Positions 1-32,551 of a stretch of DNA of 64,000 bases are shown here, in pieces (position 1 is the first letter of the stretch; each line of letters starts with the position of its first letter). Position numbers and translations under genes: made by a program. The stretch lies in assembly GCF_042242105.1 (NCBI RefSeq), contig NC_092031.1, positions 21,156,662 to 21,220,661 of the forward strand, in the 5' to 3' direction. The notes under the pieces were generated by a model that did not search any database, had not been told where the DNA came from, and saw nothing but the letters and a program-made list of their open reading frames with translations. This stretch comes from Pempheris klunzingeri. Its lineage: Eukaryota; Chordata; Actinopteri; Acropomatiformes; Pempheridae.

Positions 1-489
1 TGCCCATGGATCTGTGATGAACCAGTACAGGACTACAGTCCTGCCCCATATTCCCCATGTCTTAAATCATTTTCAACAGTGTGTCATTAGTTTGTGTTGG
101 TTTCATTAAACACAACATTATTTTATGACTCTGCACCATGTGAGCACTGAGATAAAAAAGACTAGTTTTTGACACAGTGATACTCTATCAGACGGAGCAG
201 CATGATTATACAGAATGAATGTTGTATTTTGGTGAAGCACAGCTGCCCAGACTTCATACAGAGAACTACTGTGTCAACAGAACAGGATATCAGAGTCAAA
301 AAGGCAGCTTATTGACCACAGAGAAGCCCCAGATGAGGCTTTCATCACTTCTACAACCCTGCTCACCACCCTTAATACACATGTAGTCTGGACTGGGTCG
401 ACAACACTTGATTACCAGGAGGGTGTAATGTGAGCCACACACTAAATACACATGCACATCGTACATCCTTACCGTCCAAGTCCAGTTCC
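1..489. other. Unassigned flank
   Basis: No gene or named repeat seen in this stretch. Confidence 0.4.
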
Positions 490-1250
490 CTTCCTCACAG
501 GAACTCTCATTCCCAGGTTGTCAAATGCTGATAGTTTGTCATGCCCCTTTAGCGTCTGCTAGCAAAGCACTAGGCCCTCTTTAGCGTCTGTATAGACCGT
601 CAGAAGGACATTTTCTCAGAGGATTTCCTGATACTCGATCATCTTGCCCTCCAAACGCTGCTGGTTTCCGTGCCAGAAAAAACAAAGCAGCCCCAGAGCA
701 TCACAGGCAGGGTGTTCTTTTCATCGTCTGCCTCATTCTTTCTCCTCCACACATAAAATTGATCAATAGACCTGAAAAATTCAAGTTTTGTTTCATCACT
801 CCACAGAACAGAACCCCCCCACCCCCCAAAAAAACGTATATAGTTTCCAGCTTATTGGAGCTGACTTGTACTTTTGGGTCAGTAGTCCTTCAGTGTTTAG
901 TCTGCTCCTTACTGTAGAAAGTGAAACCTCAGTGTCTGCTGCCACCAAGTCTTGCTGCAGGTCTTCTGCAGTCACTCAAAGGTTTTTGGCCTCCTGCCTC
1001 CTCAGAAATCTGGTGGTAGTCATTGATAGCTTCCTCTTTCTGTCACGTCCAGGTAGTGCAGCCAGAGTTCCTTTAGCTTTTAACCTGTGAACTATGCTTC
1101 CAACAGATCCCTGAGGAACATTCAGTGCCTTTGGTGTCTTTTTCTATCCTTTTACTTGTGCAAAGCAATTATCTCCTCTCTTAACTCTTTGGACAGTTCT
1201 CTTGACTTCCCCGTATTTCTATGGATTTCTATATTTCTCACAGGACACAA
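490..1250 (-). mobile_element. Decayed Tc1/mariner-like transposase
   Basis: Read on the minus strand with frame changes. The 1130-1040 segment gives an HTH-like ALNVPQGSVGSIVHRLKAK and LPGRDRKRK; the 765-650 segment gives VWRRKNE, KNTLPVMLWGCF and SGT, the middle of the DDE domain of Tc1 transposases. No intact frame and no terminal repeats recognised: an old relic in the flank downstream of atp6v0a1. Confidence 0.65.
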
Positions 1251-2284
1251 GATGAATTCCCCGGTCTGGTTTATTATTGATCACAAACACATTACCTTAC
1301 ATATCACCACTGACCAACATCAGCTGCAGACTTTTGACAACAGAATGCAAATACAAATGAACTGAAACCCTCTCATGTTAACACACGGGTGTATTTTCTC
1401 AAGCGATTGTAAAAAAAAAAATAATGCCAATTAAATACAACATCATTAACTTAGATCAGATCAGGTCAGACTAACCAGACTGTTATCATGGATCCAAATT
1501 GCACACTTTGAAGCTTCACCTCATTCAACCCTTTAATGGGTGTGGTGACCTCATGGGACCTTTTGTTGGAAATACTGTGATTTACAAATGAAAGCTAAAA
1601 ATGAGAAAGTGGTGTACATTTTTCAGAAACAAAAGAACCGAGAAGCTTGTGTCACTCTTTCACGAGTGACATTATTCCCCACATTTCTGTGATTTCACAA
1701 ATTCTAGATATTTGAGACTAAATGCATTGGTTCAGTTCTGTTTTACAACAACGATTCACACAGAATTAGCACAGGGAAGTTATACATCACAGCAAAGAGG
1801 ACACCATGTCACCATCTAATGACGGACAGCTCTGTTTTCTACTAAATATAACACTGCTTCATGGTGAGGGAGGAATAAATCGGCACATCCATTTGATTCA
1901 TACATTGATTCTATGAATTGAAACAAAAACTGCGGCTTGTGGGTGTACTGTTCAAACACTGGGATGAATCACACTGCGTTGTAGTCATACAATAAATACA
2001 CTTCCAACTCTTAACGGCACGTTAAAGGTGATTTCAATTCGAGCTTAAGCTCAACATACTGAAATAAGAGCCTGGAAATAGTGCCCCCTTTTCTACTACT
2101 TCAATCAAGAATCTCTTTTCAAATCACTTTTGAATAAAGAGTGGATTTAGAATCGAATTGGACATCCACGACACGGAAACGAATCGAATTGCGACACTAC
2201 CAAAGATTCACGCCACTTGTTTTTCCGCTGCCTAACTGTTCCAAGCTGTACACGAGGTAGGCTGCCATCGCAGGACACAGGCTG
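1251..2284. other. Intergenic stretch downstream of atp6v0a1
   Basis: AT-rich sequence with only short chance open frames; nothing recognised. Confidence 0.4.
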
Positions 2285-2858
2285 GAAGTAGTTTATTTCA
2301 ACTCTGGATTCTGGTTTTTGTCTGATAATACACCACCAAACCTCACAGACAAAACCTGTTTCTTAGCTGTAGGTGAGGCAGTTCCACTGTGGACTGTAGA
2401 TGTGTATGGACAGTAAAAACAGAGATGTTTGGGTTCATCGTGGTCAGCAGTTGCCTCCTCTGACAGATATGGGGAGTCTGTGCTGTCACAAAGCACGGGG
2501 GGAAATAACTAGATCTACAAGGACAATGATGTCACCAAATGTATTCTGACTGGATGTCTTAGAGGGAAGGCTGATGGAGGGGATGTTATCGTAGCAGTGG
2601 TGAACAGACAGACTTCTGAGTACAGTGATCGCACTGTGTCGAAGCAATAGAAGCTACGGTATGAGTACAGCTCGGCACATGCACTGGAAAAACTCTTTTC
2701 AGGGACTACATTATAGCTCACATACAATCAGGGTTTCACTGATGACCACTAGAGTGTGTAGGAGGGCTGCACATGGGCTCATGCACACACACTAACAGGT
2801 ACAGTACACAGAGGAGAGCAGGGGGGGGGCTGTGGACTCTGGAGGGGCCGAGACGCGA
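2285..2858 (-). other. atp6v0a1: Probable 3' UTR of atp6v0a1 with poly(A) signal
   Basis: On the minus strand an AATAAA hexamer lies at 2297-2292, about 560 bases past the stop codon, and no competing gene is seen between. The end is inferred; a longer UTR cannot be excluded. Confidence 0.4.
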
Positions 2859-24948
<22,090 letters not shown>

Positions 24949-24972
24949 GATGAGAACCAAACCTCACTCCAG

Positions 24973-25777
24973 CTACAGTAAAGAAGCACCGCACCTACAA
25001 CAGTTAGAGACGTAAAAGCATTAGATTTGAAGATTTTTTCACATGTATTCATTGCTTCTTTTTTTTTTTTTACAAAATGAAAAGAGTCAAGTCAAAGGAA
25101 ATATGTATAGAAAACTTGTTTTTACCTAAAGGAACTGTTGCAATCCTTTAATACGAACTAGAACAACATACTGTTGTATGGCTTAGCAGCCCATTACAAT
25201 ATACTGTGTTGTTCTGCACTCTAATGGGATTTTTAAGTACTGCGATTCTACAAGTATTGAGATCTGGTGTCATAATTCATTGCAATTTTTGTTGACTTGA
25301 TTTAACACTGAACCATCTTTAATCACATCTTTGATTGTATATTTGTAAATTATACTATATACTGTGTATTTGTAAAATATTAAACATAGATAGAAACATA
25401 GTTAAACATCTACTATTCATGTATTGTGACTGATGGGGGTGACAGAATTACTACCATTCTGATTGCACGGTCCAGCTGAACATCTGTTCAGTCCTCACAC
25501 ACTCTGCACTGCATGTGTGGAAGAAACTGCTCCACACAGAAGGGAACGGCGCCTATTGGCCATGGATGATCAAGTATTTTAATTTTAACATTTTAACACG
25601 ATGCAAAATATCCTTTAAATAGTTCTGCCTCTTAAAACCAGGCTTCTTCAAGGCCCCTAGCTACCGTGCAGGGTAGAGCATCCTCTCTGTCTGCTGCAGC
25701 TTTGCCCTTCACAGCTCACAGCCGCCATGATGCTGCTGATGCTGTCCGGCCTGCCGCTCTGAGAGCATCTGTCACCC

Positions 25778-25808
<31 letters not shown>

Positions 25809-26246
25809 CCAGCGCTCCCAGTCCTACCTTACAAATAACATACTATTCTTTTTATTATACTACTATTTATTTAAGAGAATCAATCATTTTATTGGCTTTT
25901 GTCCTTACACACAATCATTTGTGCGCCGCTGTAGCCAAAGGCCAACCCAACATCACATTTAGGTTACAGGCTGTATTAACATTCTGACTCTAGAGTCATG
26001 TTCATGTTCTCAGAACGGGGACGACTCGGTCCCTGTGACAAATACTGATCCGCGAGCATTGGCATGATTCGCCTGGGATGGAAGAAGAGCAGCTCAGCAT
26101 CACACAAACAGCTCGTGCAGCCCTCACATCAAAATGTGATGACAAGATGACAAGATGTGGTTCATAATCTCCACACTGTCAGAAAGTCTGAAACACTCAA
26201 AATGACCTCATTCTAACGAAAGACTTTCAAAATATCAATCACTCAC
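24973..26246. other. Intron in the atp6v0a1 5' UTR
   Basis: Non-coding. It contains a 20-base C run at 25775-25794 running into a short CA tract, and AT-rich sequence at 25000-25450. No gene seen. Confidence 0.5.
25775..25808. repeat. Poly-C tract followed by CA run
   Basis: 20 consecutive C followed by CA dinucleotides, in the 5' UTR intron of atp6v0a1. Confidence 0.9.
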
Positions 26247-26600
26247 CAGCGTAACCTGCAGCTCTCCCTGCTCCGGCCTATAATATCCCCCTGGATGCTG
26301 GATGCGGCGGCTCAGCACGTCAAGTTAGATATAATACCCAAAAAATAATGAATTTCAAAATAAAAGCATGGTATATTTACGTGGCGGAGAAGTTGTACAT
26401 TTTGAGAGATTGATTCCAACACAATTATACCAATGGATTTAATTTGCTATATTATTAACTCAACCGCTCACCCCCGATGCTTTTCATTGGTCAAAAGCTT
26501 ACTAATAGATTGGACATTGTGTTTTTATTTTTATTTTGAAGATATCAACCGGAAGCTCGTCTAAAAAAAAAAAACAGTGACGTAAGTGAAAGGAGCCATA
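26247..26600 (-). promoter_or_regulatory. Putative non-coding first exon and promoter of atp6v0a1
   Basis: A GTGAGT donor on the minus strand (26246-26241) follows a GC-richer stretch (26247 to about 26330) with no coding potential, suiting a 5' UTR exon that splices to the acceptor at 24973. Upstream are a TGACGTG site near 26320, a CCAAT box on the minus strand near 26486-26490 and a TGACGTAA (ATF/CRE-like) site near 26578-26585. The exon and promoter are inferred from these signals and from the need for a 5' exon. Confidence 0.4.
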
Positions 26601-26700
26601 CACACTCTACACATTTATACATACATTTAGACATATTTATAAAAGAATGAGAAAAGAAACACATGGGCTACAATTTATAGATTCAAGTGTACCTCCTCTC

Positions 26701-26729
<29 letters not shown>
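26701..26729. repeat. CA microsatellite
   Basis: Uninterrupted CA run upstream of atp6v0a1. Confidence 0.9.
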
Positions 26730-26732
<3 letters not shown>

Positions 26733-26995
26733 GAGTGAGAGAGGCTGTAGAGCCCCTTAGAATAAGAAACATAAATTATGAGAACGTAGAAGAGATAAAA
26801 CATTTTTTTTAATATCTGCTTCACATCTTTCATGCATGTCTTACTTAGCTTTCATATGACTATTGATGATATATGACTACTCAATGAATATTGAGTGAGG
26901 TCAGTGGGCTCCATGCAGGAATGATACGATACAGGTGTGACTGGCTTGATGTCTGGCTGGGAATCCAAAATGGGAGTTAATTGCTATGGGTTGTA

Positions 26996-27387
26996 CATTT
27001 TGAGCAAAAATACTATTCGATAGTCACTGACGTTATTTTTCGCCTTTATTGCTGAAACATGCCTTACTTACAAGTTGATCGCTGCCCATGGCATCCTCCT
27101 CCACTGACACTTCTGGTCTCACAACTGTCACACATTTCCTCATCTGAGCTGAATGGGACCTAAGCAATGGAAAATCAGAAACTGTCTGTTTCTACATCTT
27201 TACAGAGACCTATTTTCATCTCAGTGCCCAGGATCAAGCTCCTACTCCTGACAGATGTACTACCAGGCACCAGTGAGAACAGGGAAAAAATATATTTAAA
27301 ATGAGAGAACAGTCACATAAGATATTCATTCTTAAAAATAATTTAATGACTATTCAAATATTGAAGACTCATGACCCGTCTCTAAAG
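26996..27387 (+). mobile_element. hAT-like non-autonomous repeat, copy 2
   Basis: Same order of shared blocks as 24043-24360. Its right end, read in reverse, starts TAGAGACGGGTCATGAGTC, resembling the left end of copy 1 (TAGAGATGCGC), so the family probably has short terminal inverted repeats. Confidence 0.5.
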
Positions 27388-27774
27388 CATCCCACACGCA
27401 GCTGACACAGAGCAACTTTAATATTTATTTGGCACTGTGTTTGTGTTCGCCTCATGAATATGATTCCTGACCTAGGAACCAGATGTATCTGGCCGCACTC
27501 ATGGATGTGTTATATAAACTGGATACCAAAAGCAAAGATGGCACCTATTCTGTCCAATTAGAATTGTCCATCCCATCATGCCTCTGGCCCAGCTGCTCTA
27601 GTGACTGGCTCGCACTACAGTGATGATGTCATTCAGAAATGAAAAAAAAAAAAAAAATAGATAATATAGTAGTAATAATAGACTGCAGTTGAAGCTCTCT
27701 CTCGTCTCTTCTTCTATAGTGAAAAGACTTTTTTGGCCACAGCGGGCATTTTTCATTACTTGCGTCAGTACGCA

Positions 27775-27960
27775 ACGAACTGAAGTCTATATTCTCTTTA
27801 TAAGAAGAACAAGCAATTGCTCTTCTTGAGGCTTTTATTGATGAGAAGGATGTGTTTGCCGTGCGTCCAACAGGATTTGGTAAAGTTTGATTTACCTTCA
27901 AGCACCATGTGGCACATTTCGTTACTGTGATAGGTTTTAAGTCTAGCCACTTGTGTCCAG
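27775..27960 (+). pseudogene. RecQ-like helicase N-terminal fragment (relic)
   Basis: The plus strand reads NELKSIFSL, a stop, EEQAIALLEAFIDEKDVF and AVRPTGFGK followed by Val and a stop. This resembles the Q-motif to Walker A part of RecQ/DEAD helicases (family form PTGxGKS). The Ser/Thr after GK is replaced and at least two stops interrupt it. Probably a fragment of a mobile or retro-copied helicase; family call tentative. Confidence 0.4.
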
Positions 27961-30134
27961 AGGCATTTTGGTGTGCACCCACTGATAACACCCTTTCGAA
28001 ATTGAACGTGTGTCACAGTTAATAGCAAGCAACACAAGGGAAGGACCCATACGCAGACACAGGTAGAGGTTGATCTTCAGATATTTTAACCCTTTCATGC
28101 ATGAATTATGATAACCTGTGTTTTTATTCATCTTTAGGCATGAAGCTCACGGTTTGAACTTTTTTTTTTTCAACCCATATGTCCAGTAGTTGAAATATAG
28201 CTACTGATGCATGATGTACAATTCAGTGGACATGCGAGTAATCATAATTAATCCCAATATAAAATCAATACTTGGAAAATTTAGCAATTGCATGACTCCT
28301 TAGATGTTACTTGATGTCATCATATGTTTCTTACCTGCAAAGGGTGTCTTTTTATAGAAGGTTTGAACAGAAGAACATGAGCAACTTGATGTTTCTGGCT
28401 GTCTGTCGGCCATCTTGGTTTCACTCCTTTTTATTTCACTTGCAATGGCTTCCCACTGGGCAGCAGTGTATGAGATGATGCAGTAGCATCCACTGTAGGG
28501 GCTGATGTGCAACTATGCCATCAAAACTCATGCATATACAAGAAAACAGTACAAAGTACAAAACTTAGGAACAGATACCAACAACAAACTGAGACAAACT
28601 GACCAGGACCAAAGTTGTGGCTGACAGGAAGGTAAAGACGAGTGAGGTTAACAAGGAGCAGGTGCCGACAATGTCTGTGTCTTACACACTAACATACTAT
28701 TCATACTAAGTATGATGTCACATTAAGTAGGTAGTGTGTTTCATCTGTATAGTATGAGGATATGTGAGAAATGCCTGGTTGGATACTATATCAGCAAAAA
28801 TCAGCAAGAACGTGCCATGAGTTCACCCGGCATACTCAATCAACCCCCTCTCATCAGACTATCTAAAGGCAAGCTGCAGGACAGACAGTTCCAGCACCAC
28901 AGTGTGGCTGGTGAGAAGCACGGTTGGATAAAATAATTAAGAATGATCGCAGGTAGCGATGCGCAGACAAATAAATCCTTTATTTTACCTGCCACCCACT
29001 GGAATTAATCAATTAATTCATTGGAATTCACCTGCACACCTCACTTATATCCATGGCGACCTGAACAACATCTGAAACACTCATATGAATCTCACCATCT
29101 GAAGTATCTATTTTGGGGATCTTATTTACTAGACAATGAGAAGAGACGGCTCCCCCACCCAGAGTTTCGACACCACAGTTCCCTCCCGTCTTCATGTCGC
29201 CAGCCAACACGTTCCATCTACGTATTCCATCCAACAGACCATCACTTCAGTCCCCCCCCCCCTCACCCCACCATCCCTCAACCCTCCATCCATCCTACCT
29301 ACTTCAACTCAGCCGTACCTCCTCACCATTTAATAAACCTTTCCAAATCGACAGCTTGTCTTTGTTAGGGGATAGTGAGAATGAACCAAATCAATAAAGA
29401 TGCTATAATTCTCTTCGTCATTACACATTGTCATTTGGTGCATTTATTATGTAAATATTGATTATAGCACCCTTGATATTCCGCCATCAATCAGTCAATC
29501 TTGTGCCTGTAAGATGCTTAGGAATGATCTTATTTCTTAATAATGCCATCTAAAGGAGAGTGCCACCGAAAACACTAGAGAATGAGGTCTACCAAATGTG
29601 GTGGAACAGTTCACAAATGGCCAAGTGTTGAGTCAGTGCAAACAAGATCCTGCAGAAATGTTCCTCTCACAAACAGCAGTGGAGCTTCACCTCCTCTCAG
29701 TTTCATGTGCTTCAGAGTTTAGTTCAGGACACTGGCTTGATGTGAGCGAGCAATTTTGGAATCATGGAACTCCCATAATGTACATAAATTACTGGAAGAC
29801 TTTAACGAGCTACAACCTCACAAAAATAGCTCTCTGCCTGATTCCAGGATGCCATGTGGTCTTCATAATTTGTATGCATTAGGATGTTCTCATATGTTTC
29901 TTGACAAGTAAAATATGAAGGTAATGACTGAAATGTGCTCTTTCTTTTGTATTCCATATAAGAGATAAAAAAATATTTGTCTCGCAGCAGTTGGGCCTTG
30001 ACCTTTGGCTTGTAATAAGTAAAACGGCTGTGTAAATGACTCCCTAAATCAGTTTTCACCGTGCGCTTGCAACTACTGAATGTACTTTCTGAATCAATAT
30101 CATGGCTCAGTGCCCGAATGGATGTGGTGTCCAC

Positions 30135-30490
30135 TAATAGGCTAACTCAAGCACCTAAGGTTAATCAGTAAAATGTAAAATGACAGTTTTGGAGGGATCA
30201 GTCCTCCTTTTTTCTATTTTCAGTACGCAGGCTAAGCACGCTTCAGGGCTGTAGTCTCTTCTCTCCTGAAGGTGCTGAGGTGTCTCAGTCGATTCTGACT
30301 CCAGATTAGCAAGACTGTTTGCTATTGACTCAGGCAGAGTTTGAAATACAGGGGACCTACAAGACATGAGTTCCCCAGAAAGCCACATTTAGGTGGAGTA
30401 ATTGTAATTTTCCTTGTTTCTTTTCTACATTTTCTGAGATTTTCCTGTATATTTAGGTCCCTGTAAAAAAATAATAGGCTAACTCAAGCA
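30135..30490. repeat. 19-bp direct repeat flanking 318 bp
   Basis: TAATAGGCTAACTCAAGCA occurs exactly at 30135-30153 and 30472-30490. The interval shows no transposase or recognisable ends. Confidence 0.7.
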
Positions 30491-30908
30491 ACTATGTCTA
30501 TAGGCTAATAGTAAAGCCCTTGTCAATACATATGTTTATTTCAGAAAACAATTTCCAATAATTTGTGTGTAATAAACACAATGCTGTCTAATCCTGCTGT
30601 GGCCTTACTGTGCAGCAAGCAACCAGAGTAGCTGTTGGAGAAATTATCTTGATATGTTTTCAGGCTGTGGGCATATTCATGTGATGCAACTTTGTTCTGG
30701 TCTATTTAACAAACTAACGCACACCATTGCATGTCCACTGTGTGTTAACAATTCTATTGTTTCTGCAGACAGTGTAAGATTTTCAACCATGTTGTGTTTC
30801 TTAAACCTTCATGACTGATAGCACAGTGCTCCTGCTGATAGATCTAAATCTGAGTGTTATTTCTATACAATACTTTGAAAAATAGATTTACATCATTGGT
30901 TTACTGTA

Positions 30909-30931
30909 GAAGATAAGATAAGATAAGATAG
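30909..30931. repeat. AGATA pentanucleotide run
   Basis: Four to five copies of the pentamer AGATA; may be the tail of a LINE. Confidence 0.7.
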
Positions 30932-31169
30932 ATTGTAGATTGACAGGAGTGTCAGTAGCAGAATTAGTGCAAAAACAAGGTCATATATAATAATAATATA
31001 TATATAGTTGCATTATGGAAAGTGTGTGATCCTGTATTTTGGCAGTTGGACCCATACTAGCAAGTTAGGATATTTCTGCCTCTGCTGCCTCTTTTGACCT
31101 TTCTTTTTCAAATCTGTCCTTGATCCGTCCACCAGCTGTATGGAAGTGCAATACTCAGTTCCTCTGAAC

Positions 31170-31260
31170 CAAAGTCTCCATCTCAATCAAAATCCTGCTG
31201 CCAGGGTCCTCACATTGAATCGAAAGCCAAACCCAATACTCCAGTTCTACAGGCAACACA
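31170..31260 (+). mobile_element. LINE reverse-transcriptase C-terminal fragment (tentative)
   Basis: Plus-strand reading gives QNPAARVLT followed by ILQFYRQ, like the AARVLT motif before the C-terminus in L2/CR1-group LINE proteins. Very short, so only tentative. Confidence 0.3.
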
Positions 31261-31589
31261 CTCCTTGAATTTATCAAAAGAACAATTTGTTTCCAATCTT
31301 AGTTTCTTTATGTCATTTTCCTTCCCGGTGTTTTCATCCATAATAAATCCAGCCTGGCCTTCCATGAACTGAACATGCTCTGCATGGATGGGAGAAAAAG
31401 GGGGAAACAGGAATTGATTCTGCCTGACATTCCTCCGTCTGCTGTGCCTGAGCTTGTACAGTTGGAGCTGTGCTCTCACTATTCCAACCAAGCCGATGGG
31501 ACAAGGCAGACCAAGGGGGTGTGGTACTGAATCACAGAGGGGCTGGACCTACCAGCCACAGATGAAGTCTTATTGATGCATGTGTATTC

Positions 31590-32020
31590 AGGGAGCAGAT
31601 GAGGGAGGAGTTTAATGAGAGAGGGAGAGTCCAGTGGAAAAAAGGGGAGGGGAGGGGCCTAGAGAGAAAAAAACTCCTGCCTGCTGTGGCTTGACTGAAG
31701 AGTTTCTCTGCCTGGTGTGGCATTCACATCCTAACGCTCATGTGGTAACATCCAGCATTGCTTGGCTTCCCCTGAATACTGGCCTGATTCCAGGGAGTTG
31801 AAGTAGACAGGACAGACAGACAGAGAGAGAGAGACTGTGCATGTATGCTGCAGAGAGATAAGTGAGTTTAGAAGTAGGAGGAAAAACGACCAGAGCTCCT
31901 GAAAAGAGAAGAAAGGAAGAAGCAGGTGAGAAAGCATACAGTTGAAAAAAGATTCCAGAAGAACCGTTGGTGAAGAAAGGTTGATTAGCTGACTACACAC
32001 AACGTCCAAAATCCACTGAG
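31590..32020 (+). promoter_or_regulatory. cavin1: Probable 5' UTR and proximal promoter of cavin1
   Basis: The 430 bases before the ATG are purine-rich with a GGGGAGGGGAGGGGCC block near 31643-31660 that could bind Sp1/KLF factors. No clear TATA box is visible and no splice acceptor is needed, so the 5' UTR is probably continuous with exon 1. Location only; no start site can be assigned. Confidence 0.3.
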
Positions 32021-32551
32021 ATGGCATCCATGCAAGCACTGGAATCCTCAAGTGCCTACCTAGAGCCTCAAACTCTCACTGAGATCTCAGACGACGAGGT
32101 AAACCTCCCACCGTCAGATGATGAAAACGATGCACTCAAAGCAGACAAGAAAGAGCTGTCTACCATGGGCACAGAGGGGGACGGTGCCGAAGACAAGGAT
32201 GAGGGAGGGAAGCTGGACCCACAGATGAACGGGGTCATGGTGCTGTCTTTGCTTGACAAGATCATTGGGGCGGTGGACCAGATCCAGCAGACCCAGAGTG
32301 GGCTTGAGGCCAGGCAGCAGGAGATGGAGCGCTCGGTGACCGGCATCCAGGGCGAGCTGACTAAACTAGCCAAGAGCCACAGCACCACCTCCAACAGCGT
32401 CAGCAAGATGATGGAGAAGGTGACCAAAGTGAGCGTCAATGTCAAGACGGTGCGCGCCACCCTGGAGAAGCAAGGAAGCCAGATCAAGAAGCTGGAGAAC
32501 AACGAGGCTGAGCTGCTCAAGAGGCGCAACTTCAAAGTCATGATCTACCAG
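32021..32551 (+). CDS. cavin1: cavin1 coding exon 1 (residues 1-177)
   Basis: The first ATG (32021) follows in-frame stops; a second ATG lies three codons on (MASM). 177 whole codons end at IYQ before a GTGGGA donor. It encodes the acidic N-terminus ([14 protein letters not shown]) and the whole HR1 trimerisation coiled coil. The same split after MIYQ is used in mammalian CAVIN1. Confidence 0.96.

Larger units (their letters stand above)
26601..31589. other. Intergenic region between divergent atp6v0a1 and cavin1
   Basis: Non-coding and repeat-rich: a CA microsatellite (26701-26729), a hAT-like repeat copy (26996-27387), a helicase-like relic (27775-27960), a poly-C tract near 29254-29265, a 19-bp direct repeat pair (30135 and 30472), an AGATA-type pentamer run (30909-30931) and a LINE-like fragment (31170-31260). 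No intact gene. Confidence 0.6.

Noticed and set aside
27629..27991. 120-codon minus-strand open frame
   Set aside because: It lies opposite the helicase-like relic, and its tail is a poly-Phe run from an A-rich tract.
26241..32020. A shared bidirectional promoter for atp6v0a1 and cavin1
   Set aside because: The two proposed starts are more than 5 kb apart with repeats between, so a single compact bidirectional promoter is not supported by the sequence.
32068..32541. 157-codon minus-strand open frame
   Set aside because: It is the antisense shadow of cavin1 exon 1, open because of that exon's codon composition.
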